From Stomoxys calcitrans (Eukaryota > Arthropoda > Insecta > Diptera > Muscidae), in the NCBI RefSeq assembly GCF_963082655.1, contig NC_081556.1, positions 69,611,227 through 69,675,226 of the forward strand: DNA of 64,000 nucleotides. The letters are read 5' to 3'. Position numbers and translations under genes: made by a program. The first letter of the stretch is position 1, and every line of letters begins with the position of its first letter. The notes below the pieces were generated by a model, which did not search any database, was not told where the DNA came from, and saw nothing but the letters and a program-made list of their open reading frames with translations. This document shows positions 42,978 through 54,929 of the stretch, in pieces.

Positions 42978-43668
42978 TTAATGTTTGAAGATTATTTCAT
43001 GCAAATGTTGACCGTGACTGAGCCTCAAATGGTCCATCCGCTTAGTCCAATTTTGACATACTCTTTCAAACATTTCGGCCGGTATCTCACGAATGAATCG
43101 AATAAAAAAATTGTCTTCCAATACGTCAATTGAAGCGGCCACGTCCGTATAGACATGAGCTTTAACATAGCCCACCAAAATTTGTCGATCTAGGCGGCTA
43201 ATTGACCGGTCCCGAGAAATAAAATGTTCACCAAACTGGCCTCTCCATAAGTTCATTCTTATGCGTGCTGTGTGGCATGTGGCACCGTCTTGTTGAAACC
43301 ACATGCCATGCAAGTCAAGCTCTTGCATTTTTGGCAAACAAAATTGGATATCATCTCACTACAGCGCTCACCATTCACAGTTACATTACTATTTGCATCA
43401 TCTTTGAAGAAGTACGGTCCAATGATGCCACCAGTCCATAAACCGCTCCAACCTGCGACTTTCTCTGGATGCATTGGTTACTTTGCAATGCTTTTGGCTG
43501 ATTTTCATTCCAATATCGACAATTCAGCTTATTTACGTACCCATTGAGCCAAAAATTAGCGTCCTCGTTCAATGGAAGAAGCGTGCGGTGAACTTTCTTA
43601 ACAGAGCACGCATTTTGATAATAAAATTCAATAATTTGCCAGCGTTGTTCGTTTGTAAGACTATTCAT
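42978..43668 (-). pseudogene. Tc1/mariner-superfamily transposase, internally deleted
   Basis: N-terminal HTH region MNSLTNEQRWQIIEFYYQN at the start, then an abrupt jump to the region around the first catalytic Asp (DANFWLNGYVNK, where the usual SDEAHF is altered). Roughly 130 residues in between are missing. After a frameshift comes VAGWSGLWTGGIIGPYFFKD, after another MWFQQDGATCHTA with the second catalytic Asp intact. The third Asp block is corrupted (SRLDRQILVGYVKAHVY). It ends RMDHLRLSHGQHLHEIIFKH then stop. Three frames and a deletion make it inactive. Possible TIR traces are tagggtgat at ~42504 and atcaccctttat at ~43730. Confidence 0.85.
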
Positions 43669-43789
43669 GGTTAAATTATAGACCAAACAAAACACGAAAC
43701 GTGTTGGAAAAAAGAAAATAGCTAAAAAATCACCCTTTATTATAAGGTTACAATAAGTGGATTTCCAAATAGAAAAAGAACATCTAAGC

Positions 43790-44400
43790 TAGGAATTCCG
43801 TGCTACTTACAAAATCCTTAATTGTTTTGACTGGTATTGTACCACCTAAGTACTGGTGTCTTTTAGCCGCGAAAGCTTGGCTACTGGAAATCCTCCAACG
43901 TCTCATCATCTTCCCCACATGCCCTACACATGCTATCATTTGCCGTTCCGATTTTGTACAAGTGAGCTCATGGTCCTATGTGTCCGTTATGATACCGAGA
44001 GGTTTTCGCCGTCCCACTGACCGTTTCGCTGTTCCACAATGTTACATGCGTTTGTGGACCACGCCCTCAACTCGGACTGCGTTGACCCGATATGCTTTGG
44101 GTTAACCAAGTTTATTGACGGTAGTCTTTTGGCCTTCACTTGTCTTTTATTTCCCCTTACTCCGCTATGACCCGGCACCCAAAAGACGCGGATTGAGCCA
44201 TCCTCAGAGAAAGCGTTAATCATCTTCTTACACTCCAAGACTAATCGTGACCTTTCCGTCCTGGTTGTTATTGTCCCGGTGGCCAGTTTACTGTCCGTAA
44301 AGATGGTCACACTTGACGACTTCGCGTGATCACCACTTCACACCACCATTCTCAATCCATTCTTCCATCGTCTTAAGTCTCATAGCCGCAGTGGCTGTAT
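43790..44400 (-). pseudogene. LOA-like LINE 3' end with RNase H fragment
   Basis: A frame reads MTIFTDSKLATGTITTRTER then FWVPGHSGVRGN, the core of a LINE RNase H domain, and a PSINLVNPKHIGSTQSEL segment. The 3' non-coding tail (caattaaggattttgtaagtagcacgg on the minus strand) matches the family tails elsewhere. 5'-truncated. Confidence 0.75.
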
Positions 44401-44411
44401 ATCAATGGATT

Positions 44412-45065
44412 GGGCGGGCCGGATCTTGTGAACCTACACTACCATAGATTTTGCAACATATTTACACAAAACTAAGCTAACTGATGGGCATAGTTATAAC
44501 TTACGTACCAAATTACTGCCAAAAGTTCTAGAGGTCGTTGAAGGGAAATTCTGAGATAGGTTTATTTGGTTATGGACTGATTTTGACAATACTCACTATA
44601 GATATTGAAAGTTATTAGAAAACAATATGGTCAAAATTTCAGCCAAATCGGATAACAATTGCGGCTTCCACAGGCTCCAGAACGTCAAATTGGGACATTG
44701 GGACTAAGCACGGAAATTGAAAGATGCATCAGAACAATACGTGCGAAATTTGAGTCTTATCTTGTGACAATTGGAGCCTCTAGGAGCTCAAGAAGTCAAG
44801 TCGTAGGGCTACTTCAAGTGGCGGTTTCATATATACAAATCCGCGCCAACAGGGCCAATTTGCAACGACATCAACAACCTACATCAATAAGAAGTATCTG
44901 TGGAATGTTTCGAGCGGAAATCTTGAAGCGTCTGACAGAGGGACGGACGAACAGAGGGGCGGACGAACATGGCCAGATCGCCTTAGAATATCAAGACAAT
45001 CTAGAATAAATGGGGTTGCAGATAAATATTTTGAGATGTTACGGATTACGGACACACGGATCAAG
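44412..45065 (-). repeat. Fly repeat, degenerate variant
   Basis: Decayed tail motif (gggcgggccggatcttgtgaaccta) on the left; reversed modules (aaatttcagccaaatcggataac, gagctcaagaagtcaag); ggacggacgaac run and a decayed head on the right. Confidence 0.55.
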
Positions 45066-45145
45066 TTCAGTCTTAAGTTCTTAACACCAATCATTTCTAT
45101 TTAGATAAAGCATCACTATTATTGCAATTTTGTGCATGAAGACTC

Positions 45146-45421
45146 CATTAAGGGACAGGTTCAAAACTCTCACAAGTCAATGAGTGCTGTCCGATTCAAG
45201 TTTAAGCTTAATGATAAGGGGCATTTTTATAGCCGAATCCGAACAGCGCGCCGCAGTGCGATACCTATTTTGGGGAGAACTTTTTACATGGCTGCCTGGC
45301 ATTTTTTTCAAACGACGTAGTTCCTCACAAATGTCACCAGCATTAGGAGGGGATAAATGATCTTTTCGCCAGGATTCAATCCCAGGCGCTCAGCGCCATT
45401 GGCGGACATGCTAACTTCTGT
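45146..45421 (-). mobile_element. tRNA-derived SINE, near full length
   Basis: Reverse of the reference SINE with box B altered to ggattgaatcc. The left end is the gttcctta-type tail and the right end is the head (gcggacatgctaac). Confidence 0.8.
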
Positions 45422-45424
45422 ATT

Positions 45425-46220
45425 TAATAATTTTTGGTTCATTGTGCATTAATTTAATGATGACTTATTTTTGGAAATGTCTAGCTAATTGCAACGAAAC
45501 TGGTAAAAGTGAAATAATGCCCTCAGCACTAGGTTTGCTAGACTGGTGTGATTGTGAGAACAACAAATCGTCAGCTTAATGCAATCTTGTTCCATACGCC
45601 ATTTCAAGTTTTTTTGATTTAGGACCTATTTGTTTCGTGTAAGTATACGCCTTTCAGAATCTTCAAGAAATGGTCACATATCATATATAGTTTTCGAGAT
45701 ATTGAGGTGTAGATATGCCATTTTATAAACTTTAAGTATGTGAATCTCAAAATCAGTAAAGTGGTGTATGGATCTTGTTCCAAACACCATTACACCCACG
45801 AAATAATGCAAGTCATACTATTCGGCAGCGGGAATATATGCCCAAAATATTTACAAAGCCCTATTTCGTTGCATCAGCATTGTGAGCAAACCAAGCAAAC
45901 CAAATCATTCTTATGAGCAAATCTTTATCTCAAAAACTTGGAAAAAAGTTTTCCTTAATATTTAAAGAATTAAATATTTTGTTTTTGCAAAAAATTCTTA
46001 CCTTTTGCCTTGTTTAGAAATATGACTGGATCCTAAATTAAGTTAATGACATGATGATTGCACCATAATAAATTTTGCCGCAGAAATTCAAACCGCAATC
46101 TGAAAAAAAAACCAAAAAAATACAAACCATGTTAAAATAAACTAAAAAGATTTATAACATTTTAAGCATACGGGGCTGCTGTATTAATTTCTGGTCTAAT
46201 AATGATAATTTTTTCATCAA
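45425..46220. other. No identifiable gene
   Basis: AT-rich; unrecognised. Confidence 0.5.
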
Positions 46221-46234
46221 CAAAGGTTTTATTA

Positions 46235-46990
46235 CTTTTCCAAGTATCTTCCAGCATGATTTATATAATTTGGCATGCACTCAAACCAATTGTAGGAGCA
46301 CTTGTTTCACTCCGATTGAGATACATCTAAAGCATGGTTTGTGAAAGCTTCAACAACATTTTCTTGCGACGAAAATCGTTGACCACACATCTTTATGTGT
46401 GGTCAATGGAGCCATTGGAGTCAAAAAGTCGCTGGTTTGAGCCGATGTTGGATATCTCGCATTGTAATGGTGAATAATGACTCGTCTTCTCAAGTTAGAT
46501 TTTCGAATTTTCCGGAGACTTTAGGCAAACAAATTGTGATGTATTACTCAAAACTGACTTAGTTTATCAAGCGGAAAATTTGCCGCATGACCAATTTTGA
46601 CGAAGAAAGCTGCGACTATTTGCTCGAAGTGCTTCTTCCACGAACAACTTTCGTTGCGTTTGGCTCTTATTTCTGGCTCATACAAATAGATACTCCTGTG
46701 GCAATCTTGTAAACGTAATTTGAAGAACCACGATCATATTCTTCGCACTAATCGACACGGGCCAATTTTTTAGCGATTGCCAAATTGTTTAGGATCCAAC
46801 GAGAACAAACCTTTTCTACGCAAGGTGTTTATGGAACATCGAAAGTATGCTGGTGGGAGAAATCCCCACGAATGACATTATCTCACGGCATGGCACATGA
46901 CGATCTTGCATTACAAACTTTTTTTAGAAAACCTTCCCGGAAGTCAACTTTGAGCGAGTGTCGGCCACGACTCAATACATTTTTTCAAAA
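46235..46990 (-). pseudogene. Mariner transposase, old decayed copy
   Basis: Three-frame reading of the minus strand shows mariner blocks in order: around 46680-46750 YDRGSSNYVYKIATG, where the usual TGDESW block with the first catalytic Asp has decayed. EPNATKVVRGRSTSS near 46650 and YITICLPKVSG near 46550 come next. HHYNARYPTSAQTSDF near 46450 has Tyr in place of the second catalytic Asp. A C-terminal block GQRFSSQENVVEAFTNHALD runs to a stop near 46235. Stops and shifts occur throughout. Family knowledge is from general mariner motifs; subfamily not assigned. Confidence 0.72.
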
Positions 46991-47004
46991 TCTTCTCAAT
47001 CCAA

Positions 47005-47854
47005 AACAAGTAAAAAGACATTAAGGTCGGCCGGACCGAACTTTGGATACCCACAACCTCGGGTATATCTGTAAACCACTTTTCATCAAAACCTGGTAAA
47101 AATTGCATACCTCATTTTCCATAGCAGTTATATCGAAATATGTTCCGATTTAGACCAAATACTAATAAGTACAGTAGCTATATCTAAAAATAAACGGACA
47201 CGGATGTCAAATAAGTCAATGTGTTAAATTTCAGTGAAATCTGATTTTAAATGCACCTTTTACGGTGCCAAGACTTTAAATCGAGATATCGGATTACATG
47301 ACAGCTATATCCAAATGTAGACCGATTTGGGCTAAGTTGCAGAAAAATGATGAAGAGCCCAACACAAAGCACTGTCCGAAATTTCGGCAAAATCGGAAAA
47401 TAAATGCCCCTTTTATGGATCCAAAACCTTAAATCGAGAGATTGGTCTTTAAGGCAGCTGTATCCAAATCTGGACCGATCTAGGCCAAATTGAAGAAGGA
47501 CGTCGAAGAGCCCAACTAAACCCATTGTCTCAAATTTCAGCGACATCGGACAATAAATGCGCCTTTTATGGCCCCAAAACCTTAAATGGAGAAATCGGTC
47601 TATATGGGGGCTATATCAAGATATAGTCCGATATAGCCTAACTTCGAACTTAACCTGCTTTTGAACAAAGAAAGAATTTGTGCAAAGTTTCAGCTCAATA
47701 TCTTTATTTTTAAAGACTGTAGTATGATTTTGACGGACAAAAGGACAGACATGTCTAGATCGTCTTAGATTTTTACGCTGATCAAGGATATATATACTTG
47801 TTTCGGAATGACAAAATGAGTATACCCCCATTCTTCGGTGGTGGCTATAAAAAA
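47005..47854 (-). mobile_element. Fly repeat type II, complete short copy
   Basis: Left end aacaagtaaaaagacattaaggtcggccggaccgaactttggatacccacaacctcggg is the type II tail with a mutated palindrome. Right end is the reversed head (cttcggtggtggctataaaaaa). Only about three modules remain, versus seven or eight in the copies at 58-60.7 kb. Confidence 0.82.
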
Positions 47855-48029
47855 GAACAATTTTTTAAGACAAAAATCAATGATATAAAAGTGATAATTT
47901 ACACAAAATATATTTAGAAATTTACCATTAATAAGAAACCGGTTATTTTTGACAAGAAATCGACTAAACAGAAACCCGAAAGATGAAAATTTTCAAGAAA
48001 CCGATTAGTATATTAAGCTGATAAAACCG

Positions 48030-48130
48030 AACCTGTCCGTTTCAAGTTTAAGCTCATTTATAAGGGACCTCCTTCTTATACCCGGATCCGAACGGCGTGC
48101 AGTAGTGCGACACCTCTTTGAGGAGAGGAC
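48030..48130 (-). repeat. tRNA-derived SINE fragment
   Basis: Internal part only (gtccgtttcaagtttaagctc, ggatccgaacggcgtgc, cacctctttgaggagagg). Confidence 0.7.
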
Positions 48131-48252
48131 TATCAATTTTGCTTACTGTACTGTAAAGAAGACTTAATGTAGATGCGTCTTAAGTGAAACTCTTGTAAAT
48201 TGTGTTAACTCCTTTAGAAGATCTGTGAAGTACAATATTGGCATTTTTTAAC

Positions 48253-48270
48253 AAAAAAAAAAAAAAAAAA
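48253..48270. repeat. Poly(A) run, 18 bp
   Basis: Homopolymer directly left of a LINE remnant; its origin is unclear. Confidence 0.9.
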
Positions 48271-48289
48271 CACTGGGAGAGTCTCTATG

Positions 48290-50115
48290 GATCATTTCTT
48301 CCCAGACCATCGCTACATCAGGTTAAGAATAGCACTCCTATCGCCGAATCGGATAACCTTCCGTAATAAGTTCAAAACCAACAGGCCAAAACTCGGATGA
48401 CTACTCAGAGGAAGTCTTGAGCAAGATAATTTAGATTGTCCAAGCATAGAAGAGATTGACGATAATATCAACAGGATTACGACTGCAAGAAACACCCTGG
48501 ATGACCGGGGAGATTCGCAACATTGGGAAAGAGGTCCGCAGACTTTATAACAGAGCAAGTCGTAGAAAAGTGGAATTATATTGGGATGTGTATTGCAAAC
48601 AGTTCGAGGAATACAATAAAATGACCAGAGCGCCTTGAGGAGCTTCAAACCATTTAAGTTACCCGGAGCTGATGGATTATTTCCGCCGTTACAACAAAAG
48701 TTGGTCGACTATCTGGCGCCTCATCTGGCCACTATTTACGCAGCGTATGATCCAAAAGCCTGGCTGGAGGCAAGCGTGGTATTTATGCCTAAGCCCGACA
48801 AGGGAAGTTATACGACACCAAAGGCCTACTGCCCTATAAACCTTACATTCTTTCTACACAAAACCATGGAACGTATTGTGGCTACCATGATAAAGAGTAG
48901 GACATGCAGTGAGCCGCTCAAATACAAACAGCATGCCTATGTCAAGCGAAAGTCGGTGGAGACTGCCCTGCACGGGGTTGTGCATAAAACAGAAGAATCC
49001 TTCTATGCCAAGACGCACACATTGGTTTGCATTGACATCGAGGGGGTGTTTAACAATGTGCAAACCGACATATTGATCCAATTCTTAGACCAGTACCGGG
49101 TCCTTAGAGACTGGATAAACCATACGCTAAGGAACAGGTGGTTATATTGAGAGAATATTGAAGTATGCCTGTTCACGAGGAAGACGAAGGTGGGCAAATT
49201 TAACGCACCATGTTTCCTCAATAAAACGATTTCGATATCTGACAAGGTCAAATACTTGGGAGTGATCTCGAATAGCAAACTAAGTTGGAAGTGTCACATT
49301 CAGGAGCATTCTGAGAAAGCTCACAGGTGTTGGACACTATGAAGACGGGCCGTAGGCTCGAAATGGGGCCTGAATTCGAGGATAACCCACTGGCTCTACA
49401 GAAGCGTGATAAGACCAATACTTACTTACGCCTCTGTAGTTTGGTGGACTACTATGGAGAAAAGTGCAACATAAGGACCATACAACAGGTTCCGAGAACT
49501 GGCATAGGCACGCCCACTAAATAACTGACCCATTCGCAAACAGATTAATTGTGATGCAGCTACTGTGGCAATGAGACTTAAGGCGATGGGAGAATGGATT
49601 GAGGATGGAAGCAGCTACTCTACCATCGCGATATAATCGAGCCGACGACAGGAAACCTGGATGGAATGGAAGAAGTTTCCGATAGGATACCAGAAACGTC
49701 AATAAACTTGCTTAACCCGAGGCCTTTCGGGTCAACGCATTCCGATCTAAGGGCATGGGCGACGAACGCCCACTGTGGAACAGCGAAACAGTCGGTAGGA
49801 CGGCAAAAACCCTGTGGGGTCATCCGGATCGTGAAAGGAAGTAAGAAGGAGGCCAGTATAGCTATTGGTACCATAACGGGACACATAGGACTAAGAGCTC
49901 ACTTATGCAAAATCGGTGCGGCGAGTGCTAGCATGTGTAGGGCATATGGAGAATATGGTGAGACGTTGGAGCATTTCCTTTACCATTCCCCGGCTTTCGC
50001 CGCTAAAAGACACGGGTACATAGTTGGGGACACAATAAAAGACATGAACCAACTTAGGGGAGTGGTATAGAAAACAATTAAGGATTTTGTGAGTAGCACG
50101 GAATCCCTAACCCTA
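48290..50115 (+). pseudogene. LOA-like LINE ORF2 remnant: RT, RNase H region and 3' end
   Basis: Starts in the pre-RT linker (TPWMTGEIRNIGKEVRRLYNR near 48490). RT motifs follow: FKPFKLPGADG, YCPINLTFFLHKTMERI, QHAYVKRKSVETALHGV and VCIDIEGVFNNV (catalytic motif A, Asp present). The YxDD region is deleted near 49150. Then KVKYLGVISNSKLSWKCHI, the RT thumb. Much of RNase H is missing. A last frame (49666-50070) has GSTHSDLRAW, then GHIGLRAHLCKIG and a C-terminal zinc-type block in which key cysteines are Tyr (CRAYGEYGETLEHFLYHSP). The 3' tail (acaattaaggattttgtgagtagcacgg) is shared by all four family copies here. Confidence 0.82.
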
Positions 50116-51970
50116 AATTTTCTTTTTAGAAGTTACCTTTTAGTACTTAGAACGAACATCGATAACTGGTAACTACTGCTCAGGGTAACATGTTGGCACA
50201 TATTACCATAAACCAATCGCCATATTTATCGTACTTCGTTTTTTGGCATTAACGAAAATTAGTGCATTTCTCTTTTTACACATTGGTAAGTCTAATATAA
50301 TGTACATATTTTATACATCGAATCAATTTTTAACTAAGCTTGTAAACTGTATAGGATATTATAGGTTAAAAATAATATGCACTTTCCAATTAAAAAGAAA
50401 AGAATCATAGTTCGTAAAATGTTACAACCGTATTCAAAAACTAATTGAAACCTTAAATAAAATAGATTTATTTGACCGTTCTATAAAGGAAATTAGTCAA
50501 ATAAACCTATTGCAAAGGTACATTAAGTTCTGCGAATACCGGCGTTAGACGAAATATTATGTGAAGTCTCCGAGAGTCGGGTGAATTGACCAAAATCTTC
50601 ATAAATTCGGCAAGTGCGGTGTAAATATGAATACAATGAGTTGCTAGAAGCCACACCTAACGACGGAAATCTTTGAAGAAGCCAAGCCTTAACGGAAATA
50701 AAGAACAAAATCATTTTTTATTAATCCGAAGCAATGTTATTTTTAGTAGCTTAATGTGGTTTGTAACACCAATATGACCTCCTCTAATGTGCATTATCAC
50801 AGCCACACGCCTGTTAGTGGACGTATTCCTTGCGCTATTACTGTTGCTGGTAAGACTTAAACGTTATACGTCTTCAGTCTACACAATCTCATTTTTTTTT
50901 TTGAGTTTTGAGTATTTGCGAGACATGCTCTTGTCCTTTGGCAAGGCTCTTGTACCGGTGGGTGGTTTCTTCCTTGCTCCTTAATTATTACCCGGGACAA
51001 GGATGTACTAGTATTTTATATTTTTATCCGTCTGTCTTAGGTTGCGTTGTATTACGCTGTGTACGTTTGTGTGTGGAGATATTTTTTCAGCAGCTTATTT
51101 TTCTGATAATGTTTATGGTTTGAAGCTACGATGTGAAGTGTAAGCGTGTGGGTGGCAAAGGCCATCGTCAGGGTTCTTTCAATGTTTGGTTGTGAAGCGG
51201 CGCAGTGCAGATCATAATTCAGGAAATACGGTTTTGCTATTATTCTTTGTATTTTATTTTCATTCATGCCATTCATATAACTCGAAAGGCAGGAAACCCT
51301 ACAACAACAACAACAAAAAGAGTATTTTTAATTAAAATTTTAATAATTATGTTATAAAAGTCATGAAGGGCTTTATCCCATACTGAATCCTTTCGTTTCG
51401 ATATGTTTTTTCATCTTTACAGTTTTGCTTGGCTTTGTCCTTCTTCCTCAGAACCAAAGTGCGAAATGAATTGTCTCAACTCTTGCTCTGTGCTCGTTTA
51501 AAGTAATTAAAGCTGCTTTAAAGGAGTGGGCTCATTTAACTGGCACTTGAACTTGACATACAATTTGAGAAAGACATGTCTGAGGAGCTCCGCGTATTGC
51601 TAAACATTCAATTTAGCTAATGGATAATTATGGCGTTAAATTGCATTTGGTGTACTTGAGAGGAAAGCCAATGACAAAGCCAATGTTGTTGTTGTGATAA
51701 AGAATTCCCAGTTAGGATTGTTTGTCACATCCTTTAAAGGGGATAAACGTACATTCAATGTTTCATTGTGGCGATATAATAATTTTCTTCGACATTGAAA
51801 AAGCTTTGAACTGGATCATAGATATTATTTATTTAATTGACAATGTGTGTCTCAATATTTGCCAAAGAAAAATTTCTTCATTAAATGAACTGAGAAAATA
51901 TTCAAAGAACGTGCTGCGTAGAAACGCTGAATTATTTGAGACCAAAATAATTCAAATACAAATTTAGTTA
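50116..51970. other. No identifiable gene
   Basis: AT-rich with short frames; a (CAA)n run near 51303. No motif recognised. Confidence 0.5.
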
Positions 51971-51974
51971 AAAT

Positions 51975-52640
51975 CATATCTGGATATCGGTGTCTAGGGG
52001 GCCTATATTACAATATTGACCGATTCGGATAAAACTAGGCATTGATATTGTAAGTCATAAGATATGGTTTTGGACCAAATTTCAGCCAAATCAGATGATT
52101 ATGGCTTCTAAAGGCCGAAGAAGTCAAAACCCGGGGATCGGTTTATATGGGGGCTATATCTGATCATACTTGGCATGGATGTTGAAAGTCATAACACAAG
52201 TCTTGGTCAAAATTTCAGCAAAATCGGATGAAAATTGAGGCTTCTAACGGCTCAAGAATCAAATCCAGGCGCGGTTTATATGAGGGATATATCTGTTTAT
52301 AGACCGATTCGGACCACATGGATGTTGAAAGTCAAATTGAGGCTTCTAGGGGTTCGCGAAGTCAAGTCGGAAGATAGGCTAATATGGGGGCTATATCCAA
52401 ATCTGAATCTGAATGGGCCATATGCCCATTTGCAATCCTCAACGAACTACATCAATAAGATGTATCTGTGCAAAACTTCAAGCCCGTTCGACGGCTATCG
52501 TGATTTCGACAGACGGATAGATGGTCATGGCTAGATAGACAGAAAGTCGAGAAGATCCAGAATATATATACTTTATAGGGTCGCAGAACAATATTTCGAG
52601 GTGTTACAAGCGGAATGACTATTCCGTTGGTGGGTATAAC
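51975..52640 (-). repeat. Fly repeat, degenerate copy
   Basis: Reversed modules (tttcagccaaatcagatg, aagtcaaaacccggggatcgg, tatatgggggctatatc) ending in a decayed head (ccgttggtgggtataac). Confidence 0.65.
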
Positions 52641-53028
52641 AATGAATCAATTACAATACATACCTAATACTCTCAATTTATATATGTAATATACACGTAC
52701 ATGTGACGTAATAAGTTCGTATATTATATTTTCCTTAGTAAAATCTAAAACTTTGCTTTCATTCATAGGATGGAGCTTGGCTGGATGACATACTTCTAGT
52801 TATATGAGGGACTTTCCAATAGGAGGTGTTATTTTGGTATTCAAACAAAAATGCCATGTTTTGACATAAATGATCGGATCGGATTAATGAGAAAGTATAT
52901 CAGCCTAATGGCGGCCACGAACACGCTTATAGGCCCATGCCGGGTGATTCTATAGTTTCTAAATTAACTTCAATCACAAAAATAATTAAATTTTCTTTTT
53001 CCATGAATAAAGAATAAACACATAACAA
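52641..53028. other. No identifiable gene
   Basis: Short AT-rich spacer. Confidence 0.5.
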
Positions 53029-53592
53029 AACAAGTAAAAGCGTGCTAAGTTCGGCCGAGCCGAATCCTATGTACCCTCCACCATGGATCGCATTTGTTGA
53101 GTTCTTTTCCCGGCATCTCTTCTAAGCAAAAAAAGAAGGATAAAAGAAAAGATTTGCTCTGCTATTGGAGCGATATCAAGATATGGTCCAGTTTGGACCA
53201 CAATTAAATTATATATTGGAGACCTGTGTAAAATGTCAGCCAATTCGAATAAAAATTGCGCCCTTTGGGGGCTCAGGATGTAAAATAGAGAGATCGATTT
53301 ATATGGCAGCTGTATGAGGCTATTCAGACCATAATAAACACGTATGTTGATGGTCACGAGAGGATCTGTGTGCAAAGATCGTCAAGATCGGTTTATATGG
53401 CAGCTATATCAGGTTATTGACCGATTTAAACCTAACTCAGCACAGTAGTTGGAAGTCATAGAGAAACACGTCGTGTAAAATGTTATTCCAATCGGATAAG
53501 AATTGTGCCCTCTAGAGGTTTAAGATGTCTAAACTTTATGGGGTCTCAGACGAATATTAGTATACCCCCTCCTATTGTGGAGGGTATAAAAA
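53029..53592 (-). mobile_element. Fly repeat type I, internally deleted but with both ends
   Basis: Left tail aacaagtaaaagcgtgctaagttcggccgagccga (palindrome with one substitution); right head attgtggagggtataaaaaa. At 564 bp it is shorter than the 840-985 bp copies, so modules and the middle of the head section are missing. Confidence 0.82.
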
Positions 53593-53593
53593 A

Positions 53594-53848
53594 TTTGTCC
53601 ATAAACATTCCACTAAGGAACAGAGGCGAACTTCCTGCAGAGGCAAACTGTCCGATTCAAGTTTAAGCTCAATGATAAGGGCCCTTCGTTTTAAAGGCGA
53701 GTCCGAACGGCGTGGTGCTGTGCGAACCTCTTTGGGGAGATGTTTTTACATGGCTGCCAAACCATTTTCCAAATGGTACAGTATATCACAATTGTCGACT
53801 TTCAGCATCATAGGCGGACATGCCATACTCTGCCCTACGGTGGCCTCC
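53594..53848 (-). mobile_element. tRNA-derived SINE abutting a fly repeat
   Basis: Reverse orientation, from the tail (attccactaaggaacagagg) to the head (gccctacggtggcctcc). Box B is destroyed by a deletion in the head. Confidence 0.78.
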
Positions 53849-54260
53849 AATCTTAGCCTACAAAAAGCTTATATTAAAAGTCTTTAGTCTTTAGCAAATA
53901 TGGCATTAAATATTCTTTTCAGCATAAATCAGGGAGAATGTCATGACATTTTTTTTAAACATTTTCTGTAGGGGAAATGTTTTGCCTTAAGAAACATATC
54001 GTCTAAGTTTTGCCTTGATAATTTTATTCAATATTTTCTAAATGGAAATTTGATCAATTGTTGTCTTAAGAGAACATTTTATTAATATTTTTTATTTAGA
54101 AAAATTTAAGAGACCCTTTGACAATTACAAAAATTATAAAAGGTTTTACTCTTATCAAGAATCTATTCGTCCGGTGCGCCTTCGTTCAAAGGGCTCATTT
54201 AAGTACCATACTGTCTCGGTCGCTCACTCAAATTGTATAAGCATTCCCACTATGAAATCT
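53849..54260. other. No identifiable gene
   Basis: AT-rich; unrecognised. Confidence 0.5.
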
Positions 54261-54261
54261 G

Positions 54262-54928
54262 TAATTATACCTACCGCCGTAGGATGAGGGGTATACTAAT
54301 CTGGTCACTCCGTTTGTAACACCTCGATATATTTGTCTACGACGCCCGCCTGTGAAAATCACAATAGCGGTCGAATGCGAAAAGCTAGCAGCTTAAAATT
54401 TTGCACAGAAAATTCTTATTGGTGTATGTTGTTTTTGTTGTTGCTGTAGCAGTGTGTTGTACACTGAGGCCGATGAAACACTCCATCGGGTCAATGGGAT
54501 CGATTATGGCATTGGGGACTGCGAATGGGCCCCAGATTCAGATTTCGATGTAACTCACACATAAAGGGGTCCTTCGACTTGACTTCTTGAGCCCCTAGAA
54601 GCTGCAAGTATTATCTGAATGGGTCAAAATTTTGCACAAAATGTTCTGTTATGACCTCCAACGATCGTGCTATAGCTTCCATATAAACATTTCTCCAAAT
54701 TTGACATTTCTCCAAATTTGAATTTTGTACGTAGTATTCTGTTAAGATTTCCAATAGTCGTCACAAGTATGGTCTGAGTCGGTATATAACCGAATATAGC
54801 TCCCATATGAACCGAGTTCCCTATTTGACATCTTGAACACCTAAAAGTCGCAATACACGCACAGAATTTATGGTGGTGGGTTCCCAAGATTCGGCCCGGC
54901 CAAACTTAGCACGCTTTTACTTGTTTTT
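54262..54928 (+). mobile_element. Fly repeat, both ends present, with a foreign insert
   Basis: Head attatacctaccgccgtagg; tail ggttcccaagattcggcccggccaaacttagcacgcttttacttgtt. Around 54428-54530 there is an unrelated gttgttgctgtagcagtgtg...actccatcgggtcaatgg segment, probably an inserted or captured piece of another repeat. Confidence 0.75.
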
Positions 54929-54929
54929 A

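Noticed and set aside
43259..43547. Plus-strand frames over the Tc1/mariner remnant
   Set aside because: Antisense shadows of transposase blocks that carry recognisable motifs on the minus strand.
42504..43737. Full Tc1/mariner element with TIRs at both ends
   Set aside because: The candidate ends (tagggtgat / atcaccctttat) match over about 9 bases only, and the left one would imply an unusually long 3' non-coding part. Not firm enough to call boundaries.
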